From JBBQYD01 sp942493075 (lineage in GTDB: Bacteria; Verrucomicrobiota; Verrucomicrobiia; Limisphaerales; UBA8199), in the NCBI GenBank assembly GCA_942493075.1, contig OW818681.1, positions 682,001 to 746,000 on the forward strand: a stretch of 64,000 bases of DNA, written 5' to 3'. The position numbers and the translations under genes are program-made. The notes under the pieces were generated by a model. The model saw only the letters and a list, made by a program, of their open reading frames with translations, made no database searches and was not told the origin of the DNA. Below are positions 34,972-44,578 of the stretch, one piece after another; within the stretch, counting starts at the first letter, position 1, and each line of letters starts with the position of its first letter.

Positions 34972-36738
34972 TTACTTGGCTGTAGTCGGAGCGGGTGCCT
35001 TTTGAGCCACAGGTTGTTTTTGGCTGGCCGCCGGTGCAGCCGGCGCTTTCGGGGCGGTCGCGGGTGCCTTCTGACCGGTAGAGGGGCCGACCTCAGGTTG
35101 TTGCGGCTGGAAGACAGGGGTGTCGCGGAGGGCTTTTTCGGCTTCACGACGGAACCAATCATTGAAAGCCTCGTTCTGGCGGCTTTGCCGAACATAGTTT
35201 GCGAATGCCGGAAGTTCGGACTTCACCTTGTTCTGATCGACGGGTTGCTTCGCTTTAACGAATACGATGACGCCGCCTTCGGCGGTCATTCGGAAGTTGC
35301 TCGCTTTGCCGATAGCGGTGTCAAACGCCAGATCCTTGAGCTGGTTTAGATTAATGCTCTCTTCCACTTCGCCCAGGGAGCGCGTGCTCAGGCTGAATGG
35401 AGGAAGTGTGATGGGCTTGAGTTTCGCTTCGGTCGCAGCCTGATCGAAGGTTTTGCCTTGAGCCAAGGAATTGGTTACCTGCGTTTGGAAGGCCAGACCA
35501 GCCTGGCGTGCGAGCATCATTGCCTGATTGTAGCGGAAGTCGGCTGTGACCTTTTCGCGTACCTCTGCCAGCGTGGGAATCTCGCTGGGGAAACGCTTGG
35601 TGGTAGCGAGAACATACACTCCATCTTCGCCAAGCACAGGGGGGGAGAAGGGTTCTTCCTCTGTGCGAGTGAACGCTGTCTTTGCGAAGTCAGGCCCCAC
35701 CTCGAGTTCAGCCGGGCCTTCATTACGGTCGAAGGGTTTGCTGGTGTAAACCTTCATGCCCTTTTCTTTGGCATAGGTGTCGAGGTTCTCGGGCTTGGCA
35801 GACTGTATTTCAAACAGGGGACTTGCGAATTCAGCAGCCGCGCGCCGGGCAGAAACCAAGGCGCGAGCTTTGATCAGTTCCTCACGGATTTTCGCCTTGG
35901 CGGCTTCCGGCGTCTTGGCATCGGCAAAGTAGTTCGTGCCCAGGCGGCGATAGTTGTCTTCCACGATCTGAGTGAGATTGGTCTTCGCCAGTTCGCTCTC
36001 GGCTTGTGCGGTGTAGTTGGTGAGCTCGAACTTCACATAGTTGACCTGAACCCGTTCCGGGATGCGGTATCGAGCGATCTGATTGGAGAAGAACTGACCG
36101 AGAATCTCAGGATTGATGGTGACTTGGGAGAGGTAGTTGGAGGCGGCGAAGAGCACGACTTCAGCCAGGATTTCCTGATTCTCACGGATGAACAGAGATT
36201 CAACCTCGGTGGGGGGGACGAGTTTGCCGCTGACGCCGATGGTCGAGATCAACTCCTGGACGCCAAGATAATGGCGGACAAAGCGCTCGAAATCGGCTGC
36301 CCCCATGCCTTGGGGTTTGAGCACCTGTTCGATGAACTGTTGGGGAGTGCTCACGCCACGGCGATCGAGTGGGCGGACCATTTCGCGCGCGAACTCGGCC
36401 ACCTGCTCGCTGCTGATATGGATGTCCATGTCCCGCTGTTTCTGTACCAGGAAGAGCCATTGGTAAGTTTCGCGCATGGCATCAAACCCGGCGCGGCGTG
36501 CCTCTTCATCGGGCCACTTGCCGCCGCTGGTGAAGAAATGCCGCAGGTAGACCTCACGCTGGGCATTGGCAAATTCTTCGCGGCTTATACGTTCGCCGCT
36601 GATTGAACCGTAGTTGCCGCCCTGGCGTCCCTCATCGACCCGTGAATAGGGGGAAAAAAAGACCACAAAGCTGATGATGATTACGGTGATGATGATCACC
36701 CAGAGCCAGTTCTGATGTTTTCTTATCGTCCCAAACAT
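34972..36738 (-). CDS. PpiD/SurA-like membrane-anchored periplasmic foldase
   Basis: About 588 residues. A single N-terminal membrane anchor (WLWVIIITVIIISFVVFF) is followed by a SurA-N-like helical region (ISREEFANAQREVYLRHFF, VLKPQGMGAADFERFVRHYLGVQEL), a parvulin-like middle part and a Pro/Ala/Lys-rich tail of about 40 residues. The arrangement resembles PpiD, which helps outer-membrane proteins fold. I do not see an intact parvulin active-site motif, so a chaperone role without isomerase activity is possible. The ATG at 36738 places the anchor at the N-terminus; the longer frame to 36783 adds 15 residues. Confidence 0.82.
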   Translation of the reverse strand: MFGTIRKHQNWLWVIIITVIIISFVVFFSPYSRVDEGRQGGNYGSISGERISREEFANAQREVYLRHFFTSGGKWPDEEARRAGFDAMRETYQWLFLVQKQRDMDIHISSEQVAEFAREMVRPLDRRGVSTPQQFIEQVLKPQGMGAADFERFVRHYLGVQELISTIGVSGKLVPPTEVESLFIRENQEILAEVVLFAASNYLSQVTINPEILGQFFSNQIARYRIPERVQVNYVKFELTNYTAQAESELAKTNLTQIVEDNYRRLGTNYFADAKTPEAAKAKIREELIKARALVSARRAAAEFASPLFEIQSAKPENLDTYAKEKGMKVYTSKPFDRNEGPAELEVGPDFAKTAFTRTEEEPFSPPVLGEDGVYVLATTKRFPSEIPTLAEVREKVTADFRYNQAMMLARQAGLAFQTQVTNSLAQGKTFDQAATEAKLKPITLPPFSLSTRSLGEVEESINLNQLKDLAFDTAIGKASNFRMTAEGGVIVFVKAKQPVDQNKVKSELPAFANYVRQSRQNEAFNDWFRREAEKALRDTPVFQPQQPEVGPSTGQKAPATAPKAPAAPAASQKQPVAQKAPAPTTAK

Positions 36739-36866
36739 AAAATCATTAGGTAATTGGATGCGCACCCTAACCTTGTTGGGCAAGGTCGGTCAAACGCAAA
36801 ACCGCAATGTGGCAGACTAAATGCCCCTTTACAAGGATATTGGGGTTTGCCACGCTCCTGCCTGTT

Positions 36867-37244
36867 ATGTTTAAGAAACTCGTGCCGGTATCTCTGCTCG
36901 CCCTGTTGCTGACGGGTTGTGCGACAACCCTCACCAACTTGACCCCTCAGCGCCAGGAGCGCAACGCGAACAACCTGTACCCGGTCGAGGTGGCCCTGAC
37001 CACCCGGCAGCAAAGCCTGAAGTGGGACACCATCACGCCGCAAATCGTGGTGGGCACGGTCACCTATCCGATGCGTCAAACGGTGCTGATGACCAATCGC
37101 TGGGAAGGGTTGGTGCCTTTACCCAAAGATCAAAACCAGGTGCACTACCGTTACAAATTCGATTTCGATTACCTCGCGATGGGCCAGCGCAAGACCAGCA
37201 GCGTGCTCTCACCTGAATACACCCTGCGCGTGCAGGATAAGTAA
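36867..37244 (+). CDS. Small lipoprotein of unknown function
   Basis: 125 residues. MFKKLVPVSLLALLLTGCAT is a typical lipoprotein signal with the lipobox LTGC, so the mature N-terminus is an acylated Cys. The mature part is beta-rich (VEVALTTRQQSLKWDTITPQIVVG, VHYRYKFDFDYLAMG). No family name assigned. The ATG at 36867 was chosen because it places the signal peptide at the N-terminus. Followed by a clear terminator. Confidence 0.82.
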   Translation: MFKKLVPVSLLALLLTGCATTLTNLTPQRQERNANNLYPVEVALTTRQQSLKWDTITPQIVVGTVTYPMRQTVLMTNRWEGLVPLPKDQNQVHYRYKFDFDYLAMGQRKTSSVLSPEYTLRVQDK

Positions 37245-37254
37245 GATCCCATTT

Positions 37255-37310
37255 GGCCGGTGGAGTGCCTGCCCGTCAGCTTCTTGATGGGTGATCCACC
37301 GGCCTTTTTT
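37255..37310 (+). terminator. Terminator after the lipoprotein gene
   Basis: GGCCGGTGGA (37255-37264) pairs with TCCACCGGCC (37295-37304), followed by T6. The 30-base loop is long and contains a further short hairpin. Confidence 0.8.
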
Positions 37311-37327
37311 CTTTCTCCCAGGAGCGG

Positions 37328-38788
37328 CTAACGAGCCTTTGGTCGTGGGTGCGGGTCGTTCCCTTCCCAATCTTTTGATCCAGGCCCCGGGTATTTTCGA
37401 CCGGCATCATCCAGGACAAGCACCCAATCCAACAACTCCCCGGGTGTGGGCGGAACAAACTCCCGAATAGCAGAGTGCGCGAACTCTCCAAGCGACGTCG
37501 CCTTCCCATCCCTTGGGTTGAACCACCAGGCGCGAAGTTTCGGAGCGGTGAACAATTCAAGGCGGACTTTGAAAGCACGCCCTACCGGGACATAGACCAT
37601 TGCATAGGTGCACTCGATGTCACGCGTAGCTACAAATCGCCGTGTTCCCGCTCCGGGTAATGAGTTCGTGGTTGCCGCATCCGGCACGATCAGGGAGTCA
37701 TCGGGGATTCTCGTCAAGAACGGGCGTGATTCCAGAAGCGTCCGTCCATATTGCATCTGATTCGCGCCTGGTTGGCGGAGCGCTTCCATCCAAGGCATCA
37801 GGGGATTGTTGACCGGGTTGCCTTTGGCCGGATCATACATTTGCCAGACGGCGTGGTTCCCGTAGATGTGACCGCACGCACCGCTGAACAGGTTCCAGTA
37901 CAAGGTTCGGCGAACGTCGGCAGCAGTGGAGTAGCCTTGCTTGACTGGATCGAACGCTACCGGGTGATCTTCATACACCGGTTCACCATCCAGCACGGGT
38001 TTGATCGGCTTGAGATTGTAATCAAGGCGTGTCTGGTCATAGCGCCCTGTATAGATAATGTCATGGCCGTTCTGGCGCATGTTGAACGAGAGCCACTCGT
38101 CCTTGTGAAACCATTTAGAAGAGCTGAGCGCACCTTGTGGATGGTAGGTCATCAGGTGCTTGCCGCCATCGCCCTTGGCCAGACCTCGTGCCATGGCACG
38201 GATGATTTCCAAGTGGGCAGGCTCGGGTGCCCGATCCCCGCCAAGAATCCAAACAAGACCAGCGTTCTTATAGCGCTTCGCGAGCCATTCTCCGTAGATC
38301 TCTGCATTCTTTGGTGTGAAGATTTCCGGGCCCGCACCCCAGGCCTTCTTCCACTTATCACCCCAGGTGGGCAGCATGCCGATATATAGGCCCAGTCCAT
38401 TTGCCTGGTCGATGACGTAATCCACATGGCGCCAGTATTCCTCGTTGGGCTTCGTGGGATCTTCATTCTGAAACGGCACATGGCCATAGGGATTCGGCGC
38501 ACGCAGTCCATCAAGCTCTGCCAGTGCTACAGCCTGGATGACTGTGAAGTGACGGTCCGCCCTGTCTTTCAAATAGGTCCGGGCTTCCTCTCTGTTCAGT
38601 TTGTGGAACAGTTCCCATGCTGTATCTGCCAGATAAAAGAACGGCCTGCCGTCTTCTTGAATCAGGAACCGTTGGTTGTCTGAAATTCTCAAGTCTGGCA
38701 AAGCTGCCGTGCTCGTGGCAGCGGCCATTGTCAGCGCGAGTAACGCGAGTTGGGAGGAGAGGTTCATTGAGGCTTTTCTCAATCTCAT
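37328..38788 (-). CDS. Secreted DUF4038 / apiosidase-like glycoside hydrolase (GH140 type)
   Basis: About 486 residues with a signal peptide. The TIM barrel begins DNQRFLIQEDGRPFFYLADTAWELFHKLNREEA, the characteristic DUF4038 opening, and continues with GLYIGMLPTWGDKW. Candidate catalytic acids are the Asp in LVWILGGDRAPE and the Glu in VLDGEPVYED, by analogy with GH140 apiosidases, which cut apiose side chains of pectic rhamnogalacturonan II. The C-terminal putative beta domain includes AWWFNPRDGKA. The ATG at 38788 was selected to give a signal peptide; 38767 is an alternative. Confidence 0.85.
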   Translation of the reverse strand: MRLRKASMNLSSQLALLALTMAAATSTAALPDLRISDNQRFLIQEDGRPFFYLADTAWELFHKLNREEARTYLKDRADRHFTVIQAVALAELDGLRAPNPYGHVPFQNEDPTKPNEEYWRHVDYVIDQANGLGLYIGMLPTWGDKWKKAWGAGPEIFTPKNAEIYGEWLAKRYKNAGLVWILGGDRAPEPAHLEIIRAMARGLAKGDGGKHLMTYHPQGALSSSKWFHKDEWLSFNMRQNGHDIIYTGRYDQTRLDYNLKPIKPVLDGEPVYEDHPVAFDPVKQGYSTAADVRRTLYWNLFSGACGHIYGNHAVWQMYDPAKGNPVNNPLMPWMEALRQPGANQMQYGRTLLESRPFLTRIPDDSLIVPDAATTNSLPGAGTRRFVATRDIECTYAMVYVPVGRAFKVRLELFTAPKLRAWWFNPRDGKATSLGEFAHSAIREFVPPTPGELLDWVLVLDDAGRKYPGPGSKDWEGNDPHPRPKAR

Positions 38789-38911
38789 AGTTTGGCTCGT
38801 TGGAAGACACGCTATCCTAAGGCGAGCATCGGCCAGTGTATAGCCTTTGCAGCACACGGAGGGCGCAATTTTTCTATTCTCCAGGAGTGTGTTTCCGTAG
38901 CGTAGAGGCGG

Positions 38912-39670
38912 ATGATCGAATATTGGATGCTGCCGTTTCTGTTTCTAGCCTCGCTTGCTGCTGGATTCGTCGATTCGATTGCTGGTGGCGGTGGGTTGAT
39001 CACACTGCCGGTCCTTCTGAGTTGCGGTCTTCCTGCGCCTCTTGCACTTGGGACGAATAAGCTGCAGTCCAGTTTTGGTTCCGGCGGTGCGGCCTGGCAT
39101 TATATGCGCGCTGGCGCGGTGCGGCTCGAGGATTGTATCCGTCCATTTGTCATCTGTTTTGCTGGAGCGGCGGCTGGCGCCTTGAGTGTTCAATTCCTTG
39201 ATCCGGAGCTGTTAAGGAAGGGGATACCGGTCCTTTTGGTCACTGTGGGGATTTATATGTTGTTCCAGCCAAAGCTTGGGGAGGCGGATCTTCATCCTCG
39301 GATCAGCAAGGGATGTTTTGACTTTGTATTTGGCCTGGGGATCGGGTTTTACGATGGGTTTCTTGGTCCGGGCACAGGGACCTTCTGGACGATCTCATAC
39401 GTAACCATGCAGGGATATAACCTGACCCGTGCCACGGCTCATACGAAGGTGATGAATTTCGCCAGTAACCTCAGTGCGCTCATGTTTTTTGCAGTGGGAG
39501 GCAAAGTGCTTCTGCTTCCCGGCCTGGTGATGGCGGTTGGCCAGTTGCTGGGAGCGCAGTTGGGGGCGCGCATGGTAATCACGCGTGGGGTGCGGTTCAT
39601 TCGCCCGGTTTTTCTCACGGTAGTGCTGGTGATGACGCTCAAGCTGCTGGCTGACACCTGGCGTGGATAG
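38912..39670 (+). CDS. TauE/SafE-family sulfite/sulfonate exporter-like permease
   Basis: 252-residue membrane protein with seven to eight hydrophobic segments. The N-terminal motif ASLAAGFVDSIAGGGGLITLPVLL and GTNKLQSSFGSGGAA is diagnostic of the TSUP family, repeated in the second half as GFYDGFLGPGTGTFW and ATAHTKVMNFASNLSAL. Likely transports a sulfur-containing or organic anion; the substrate is not deducible. Confidence 0.9.
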   Translation: MIEYWMLPFLFLASLAAGFVDSIAGGGGLITLPVLLSCGLPAPLALGTNKLQSSFGSGGAAWHYMRAGAVRLEDCIRPFVICFAGAAAGALSVQFLDPELLRKGIPVLLVTVGIYMLFQPKLGEADLHPRISKGCFDFVFGLGIGFYDGFLGPGTGTFWTISYVTMQGYNLTRATAHTKVMNFASNLSALMFFAVGGKVLLLPGLVMAVGQLLGAQLGARMVITRGVRFIRPVFLTVVLVMTLKLLADTWRG

Positions 39671-39844
39671 ACCTGCGTGCATATTTATGACTAATCCTGG
39701 GGCAGGGCAGGCATTCAATGCATTTTTCAGCCCACTGCCTGCAACGCGAGCCTTTTTGCACCGGAATTCATTGCTGCTTGCCAGCGGGGCAGGTAATATC
39801 TGAAAGGTTGGTAAAGATGTTTTATTCATCACCCCAATAAGATC

Positions 39845-42800
39845 GTGAAACCGGCTGATCCATCCGCAAATACTCCCCTGGCGGAAAGCATCGAAGGTTT
39901 GCTCGCCAATGTACCAGGCATGATCTATCGCTGCTTGCACGATGAGGCATGGACGGTTCAGTTCATTAGCGAGGGCTGTTTGGACCTTACAGGATATCAT
40001 CCCGAAGAGATCATTCAAAACCGCTTGGTTTCGTTCGCTTCCCTCATTCATCCCGATGACCGACCGATGGTGCGAACGCAGGTCAATCAAGCCATCGCGG
40101 ACCGGCAACCATACCTGCTCCATTACCGGCTGCAGACGCGCAGCGGGCACGAGAAATGGGTTCGGGAACGTGGGGTCGGTCTGTTTGATGATCAGGGGAA
40201 TCTCAAGGGTCTGCAGGGTTTTGTGGATGATGTCAGCGAACAACAGCGGGCTCTGCAAGCTTTGCGCAACTCGGAACATCGAGCCCGTCTGCTGTTCGAT
40301 TACGCACCCGACGCCCATTACCTGCACGATTTGCAAGGACGTCTGATCGACGGGAATCGCGCTGCTGAAACACTGATCGGCCACCCACGGCAGGAACTCC
40401 GCGGGAAAAGCTTTTTTGATCTCGATATTCTCGGGCCGGGGGAGAGGGAACGTGCCAAGGAAGTTGTCCGCCGGAGCCAGGCTGGAGAGAGCACCGGACC
40501 CCAGGATTTCGTGCTGCGCCGCAAGAATGGCGAACTCTTGCGTGTCGAGATTTCCACATACCCGGTGAGGATCGACGATCAGCTCATGGTCATGGGCATC
40601 GCCCGTGACGTAAGTGAGCAACGCAGGGCTATCGAGGCGTTGCGGCATTCCGAGGAAAGGTTCCGGGCGGTTTGGGAACAATCCAATGAAGGCATGCGCC
40701 TGACCGACCGGGAAGGGCAGATCGTGGCGGTCAACGAAGCGTATTGCCGCATCGTAAAGCTGCCCCGTGAGGCGCTGGTTGGGAAACCGTTCTCAGTCAC
40801 CTATTTCAGCCATGGCCCGAATGACGGCATGGATGTGTATGTGCGGCGGTTCGATACGGGAACGATCGTGCCGCACTTCAGCACCACCGCCCGGTTTTGG
40901 AATGGAGAAGAAGTCGGACTGGATATTTCGAATTCGTTTCTCGACATGGGCGATGGCCAGAGGCTGATTTTTACCATTTTTAGGGATGTCACCAGCTTGC
41001 GCCGTGCGGAGGCTCTATCCACCGCCCTGGCTAGATTAGGGCAGAAGCTGAGTGTAGCCAAAGGTGCGCGTGAGGCATCCTCCATGATTTTAGATACCGC
41101 CGGCAGCATCCTGGGATGGGACGCTTGCTCGGTATGTCTCTATGATCACCCGACGGGCAAGTGCTGGTCAGTGCTCAGCATCGATACCGTTGATGGCCAG
41201 CGATGGGAACAACCGCCTCAGAATGATCTGGAGCCCACTTCGGATCTGATGCGTTCGGTAATTGAGCATGGAGCCAGTCTCATCCTCAAGACCGAGCCTG
41301 ATCAGCACACTCCGGGCAGCACCGCTTTCGGGAACTGTTCCCGCCCTTCGGCGTCTGTTGCGATGGTTCCGATTCGAAACGGGGAAGAGACCATTGGCGT
41401 TCTATCGATTCATCGATACACCGTTAATGCTTACGACCAGGCCGGGCTTGAGACTTTGCAGGCCCTGGCTGACCAGTGTGGTGGAGCCATGAATCGGATT
41501 CGCGCCCAGGAGGCCCTGGCGGGGTCCGAAGCCGAGTTGCGTGCGCTCTTCGCCGCCATGACCGATGTGGTGCTGGTGCTGGACCGTAATGGCCAGTATT
41601 TGCAAGTGGCCCCCACCAATTCATCCGGGTTGTTCCGTCCCGCCCGTGAGTTGCTTGGCAGGACCGTCTATGAGGTATTGCCGAAATCTGACGCGGAAAA
41701 CGTCATGAAATCCGTCCTGCAAGCCTTGGATCATCAGCAGCTCAAGCGGATTGAATACACACTGGAGATCAACGGGCTCCCCACCTGGTTTGAGGGCCAC
41801 GTTTCGCCGCTCGGACCGGATCGGGTTTTCTGGATTTCCCGGGACATCACCGACCACAAGAATCTCGAAGAGAAAGTCAGGCAATCCCAGAAGATGGAAG
41901 CCATCGGGCAGTTGGCCGGAGGTGTGGCTCATGATTTCAACAATCTGCTGGCAGTCATTCAGGGCAATGCCGACCTCGCTCTGATGGATGCCGAAGAAAC
42001 CACTTCCGCTGAAACACGGGATTGCCTGCAGCAAATTGCTTCCGCAGTCGATCGGGCTGCGAATCTGACACGCCAGCTCCTGGTGTTTAGCCGCAAGCAA
42101 GGCATGCAGCCGCGCATTCTGCAACTCAACGATGTGCTCGGCAACGTAGCGAAGATGCTGAACCGCATCATCGGAGAACACATCGAGCTGCAGTGCGAGA
42201 TGAATCCGGCATTGCCGATGATCCAGGCGGACGCAGGCATGCTCGAACAGGTTGTTGTGAACCTGGTAGTGAATGCGAGAGATGCGATGCCTCGCGGAGG
42301 CAGGCTCACAATCCAGACCGAGCGGGTAGATGTCACTCCAGAAAGCGCCCGTCGCAATGCGGAGGCGCGCGAGGGAGCATTCGTCCGGCTGCGCGTCCAG
42401 GACACCGGCACTGGGATCGCCCCGGAACACTTGAGGCACATTTTCGAACCGTTCTTCACCACCAAGCAGGTTGGCAAGGGCACCGGGTTGGGGTTGGCGA
42501 CCGTTTACGGCATCGCCAAACAACATCAGGGCTGGGTGGAAGTCCAGAGTTCGCCGGGGTCAGGGAGCACGTTCGATGTCTTCTTTCCCCGAGTGGAAGC
42601 ACGCTCGGTCGCCGCAGAGCGGTCTCCTGAGAACGCCATCAGCAGCGGGACCGAGACCATTCTGATGGTCGAGGACGAGGCGTCCGTGCGAACCGTCTCC
42701 CGGAGGGTTTTGGAAAGCCGCGGCTATCGTATTCTGGAAGCCAGTTCCGGGCCTGAAGCGCTCGAGGTCTATGCCAAACACAAGGACAGCATCCAGCTAT

Positions 42801-43027
42801 TGCTCACGGATATGGTGATGCCCGGAGGCATCTCCGGCTTTGAACTGGGTGAGCGCCTGCGCCAGCTAACGCCATCCCTCAAAGTGGTGTTTATGAGCGG
42901 CTACAGCTCGGAATTAACTGGCAAGGATACTTCCTTTTTTCGCCGCACCCGCAGCCATTTCCTGCAAAAACCGTGCACCGCCCGTGACCTGCTGGACACC
43001 GTCCGCCAGTGCCTGGACGAAGACTGA
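39845..43027 (+). CDS. Hybrid sensor histidine kinase/response regulator with multiple PAS and a GAF domain
   Basis: 1060 residues from a GTG. Order: PAS (12-130), PAS (142-262), PAS (265-385), GAF (390-560), PAS (562-675), HisKA with phosphorylated H696 in GGVAHDFNNLLAVIQGNADL, HATPase (about 790-910; NLVVNARDAMPRGG, DTGTGIAPEHL, GKGTGLGLATVYGI) and a C-terminal receiver with D989 in LLLTDMVMPGG. No membrane segment, so it is a cytoplasmic sensor. The HDFNN H-box and fused receiver place it in the large PAS-hybrid group. No DNA-binding partner is adjacent. Confidence 0.93.
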   Translation: MKPADPSANTPLAESIEGLLANVPGMIYRCLHDEAWTVQFISEGCLDLTGYHPEEIIQNRLVSFASLIHPDDRPMVRTQVNQAIADRQPYLLHYRLQTRSGHEKWVRERGVGLFDDQGNLKGLQGFVDDVSEQQRALQALRNSEHRARLLFDYAPDAHYLHDLQGRLIDGNRAAETLIGHPRQELRGKSFFDLDILGPGERERAKEVVRRSQAGESTGPQDFVLRRKNGELLRVEISTYPVRIDDQLMVMGIARDVSEQRRAIEALRHSEERFRAVWEQSNEGMRLTDREGQIVAVNEAYCRIVKLPREALVGKPFSVTYFSHGPNDGMDVYVRRFDTGTIVPHFSTTARFWNGEEVGLDISNSFLDMGDGQRLIFTIFRDVTSLRRAEALSTALARLGQKLSVAKGAREASSMILDTAGSILGWDACSVCLYDHPTGKCWSVLSIDTVDGQRWEQPPQNDLEPTSDLMRSVIEHGASLILKTEPDQHTPGSTAFGNCSRPSASVAMVPIRNGEETIGVLSIHRYTVNAYDQAGLETLQALADQCGGAMNRIRAQEALAGSEAELRALFAAMTDVVLVLDRNGQYLQVAPTNSSGLFRPARELLGRTVYEVLPKSDAENVMKSVLQALDHQQLKRIEYTLEINGLPTWFEGHVSPLGPDRVFWISRDITDHKNLEEKVRQSQKMEAIGQLAGGVAHDFNNLLAVIQGNADLALMDAEETTSAETRDCLQQIASAVDRAANLTRQLLVFSRKQGMQPRILQLNDVLGNVAKMLNRIIGEHIELQCEMNPALPMIQADAGMLEQVVVNLVVNARDAMPRGGRLTIQTERVDVTPESARRNAEAREGAFVRLRVQDTGTGIAPEHLRHIFEPFFTTKQVGKGTGLGLATVYGIAKQHQGWVEVQSSPGSGSTFDVFFPRVEARSVAAERSPENAISSGTETILMVEDEASVRTVSRRVLESRGYRILEASSGPEALEVYAKHKDSIQLLLTDMVMPGGISGFELGERLRQLTPSLKVVFMSGYSSELTGKDTSFFRRTRSHFLQKPCTARDLLDTVRQCLDED

Positions 43028-43087
43028 CCGTTCACACGCTCGGCCGGCGTTTGCCTCCTCGACTCTTGTGGGTCATTCTTAGGCACC

Positions 43088-43465
43088 ATGGCATTCCATT
43101 TTGGCACTTGTCACGAGATCGCCGCCCGCGAGGTCCAGACCATCATTGAGGATTTGCCTGCACCGTTGCAGCCCAAGGCTCGTGCTCTGCCTGTGACCTT
43201 TGAGCGAATCCCCAATCCCGCTCTGCAGGCCGAGGGGATTCTGTCTGATACGTTGGGGCTGTTTGTGGGCCCCGAATACAGCGAGGAAGGGCATGGCCTT
43301 TCTCCTTTGCCGCCGCAGGTCATTTTGTTTCTGGAGAACCTATGGGATTATTCCGGGGGTGAGCCGGAGATTTTTGCCGAAGAAGTGCGCACCACGTACC
43401 TGCATGAACTGGGTCACTACCTGGGCCTGGACGAAGATGATCTGGATGAGCGCGGATTGGACTGA
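43088..43465 (+). CDS. Minimal zincin-type metallopeptidase family protein
   Basis: 125 residues with the zinc motif HELGHYLGLDEDD (H106, E107, H110) near the C-terminus, the short 'zincin-like' family (PF06262-type). No signal peptide, so cytoplasmic. Family members are widespread and without an agreed substrate. Starts 60 bp after the histidine kinase. Confidence 0.87.
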   Translation: MAFHFGTCHEIAAREVQTIIEDLPAPLQPKARALPVTFERIPNPALQAEGILSDTLGLFVGPEYSEEGHGLSPLPPQVILFLENLWDYSGGEPEIFAEEVRTTYLHELGHYLGLDEDDLDERGLD

Positions 43466-43512
43466 GGTCTTTTTCCATTGCCAAGTCAGGCATTCCACGG
43501 CAAACAATCCGG

Positions 43513-44478
43513 ATGAAGAATCCCGGAATGGCTCGTCGTGAGTTCCTTGGCGGTGTGGCTGCCGCAAGCCTGGCAACGGCTGTTGGCCTTCTCCCGTTCG
43601 CATCCCATGCAGGCAATCGCAAGTCTACGACGCCATCGCGCCTGCGAATTGGAGCTCCGGTATTCAATGGGCCTGACGATCCGGAGGAATTGGCGTTGGC
43701 GCACGTGAAGCTGGGTTACCGCGGCGCGTATTGTCCACCGGCAGACCTCAAGGACACCGCACGTCTCCGGGCTATTGAGCGAAGCTTCAAAAAGCACGAC
43801 GTGGTCATTGCTGAGGTGGGCCGATGGGTGAACCTGCTGGATGCTGATCCGGTGAAGCACCGGAAGAATCTCGAAACGGTAACTGAAGGGCTGACGCTAG
43901 CCGATGAGCTTGGAGCCGGTTGTTGCGTGGATATTGCCGGCTCCTTCAACCCGGACTCGTGGTTCGGTCCTCATCCCGAGAATTTGACCCGCCGCCACTT
44001 CGACGCTGCGGTGGAGAACGCGCGCACTATTATTGATTCGGTAAAGCCAAAGCGGGCGGCTTTCTGCTATGAGATGATGGGCTGGATGTATCCGGACAGT
44101 CCGGAGAGTTGCCTGAAGCTTATCAAGGCGGTGGACCGAAAGGCTTTCAAAGTCCATCTCGATCCGTGCAACTTGATCAACTCGCCAGCCAGGTACTACC
44201 AAAACACGGCATTGCTCAACGAGTGCTTTGATAAATTGGGCAAATGGATCGTGAGCTGTCATGCGAAGGACCTGACGTGGGACATTGAGATGAACGTGCA
44301 TTTCCGCGAAGTCATCCCTGGACGCGGATCTTTGGATTACGCGACCTTTCTGCGCCGGTTATCAAAGCTCCCGCAGAACCCTCCGCTTATGCTGGAGCAC
44401 CTGGCCAGCGCGCAGGACTATGAGCAGGGAGTGAGCTTCGTGAGAGGCGCTGCCGGGCGCGAAGGGCTAGCGGTGTAG
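43513..44478 (+). CDS. Tat-exported sugar phosphate isomerase/epimerase-family protein
   Basis: 321 residues. The twin-arginine signal MARREFLGGVAAASLATA opens the protein, ending near FASHAG. The remainder is a xylose-isomerase-like TIM barrel with KLGYRGAYCPPADLKD, VVIAEVGRWVNLLD, AFCYEMMGWMYPDSPESC, FKVHLDPCNLIN and CHAKDLTWDIE (metal-binding Glu, Asp and His positions typical of the fold). Likely acts on a free sugar or polyol outside the cytoplasm; substrate unknown. It precedes the putative zinc operon. Confidence 0.87.
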   Translation: MKNPGMARREFLGGVAAASLATAVGLLPFASHAGNRKSTTPSRLRIGAPVFNGPDDPEELALAHVKLGYRGAYCPPADLKDTARLRAIERSFKKHDVVIAEVGRWVNLLDADPVKHRKNLETVTEGLTLADELGAGCCVDIAGSFNPDSWFGPHPENLTRRHFDAAVENARTIIDSVKPKRAAFCYEMMGWMYPDSPESCLKLIKAVDRKAFKVHLDPCNLINSPARYYQNTALLNECFDKLGKWIVSCHAKDLTWDIEMNVHFREVIPGRGSLDYATFLRRLSKLPQNPPLMLEHLASAQDYEQGVSFVRGAAGREGLAV

Positions 44479-44524
44479 AATCCACGGACCGGCTTTTGAA
44501 GGGTGCGAAGAAAAAGCGAAAATA

Positions 44525-44549
44525 CTAATTGCAAACGCATTGCAATTAG
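44525..44549. promoter_or_regulatory. Perfect 10-bp inverted repeat, candidate Zur/Fur-family operator
   Basis: CTAATTGCAA (44525-44534) is the exact reverse complement of TTGCAATTAG (44540-44549), separated by five bases. It lies 30 bp before the first gene of the metal operon and has no T-run, so it is not a terminator. Size and symmetry match dimeric metalloregulator sites; naming Zur rests on the downstream ZIP transporter and metal-binding proteins. Confidence 0.65.
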
Positions 44550-44578
44550 GCGACTCTCCCTGCGTCGTTGTTAAGCGC

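Noticed and set aside
35458..36606. Plus-strand ORF of 382 codons opposite the PpiD-like gene
   Set aside because: It lies entirely antisense to a gene with clear membrane anchor and SurA-like region; its length reflects the codon bias of the real gene.
39395..40681. Minus-strand ORF of 428 codons
   Set aside because: It is antisense to both the TauE/SafE permease and the histidine kinase, whose motifs are unmistakable; no protein family features in the antisense product.
41621..42526. Minus-strand ORF of 301 codons inside the histidine kinase
   Set aside because: Antisense to the PAS/HisKA/HATPase region with complete kinase motifs.
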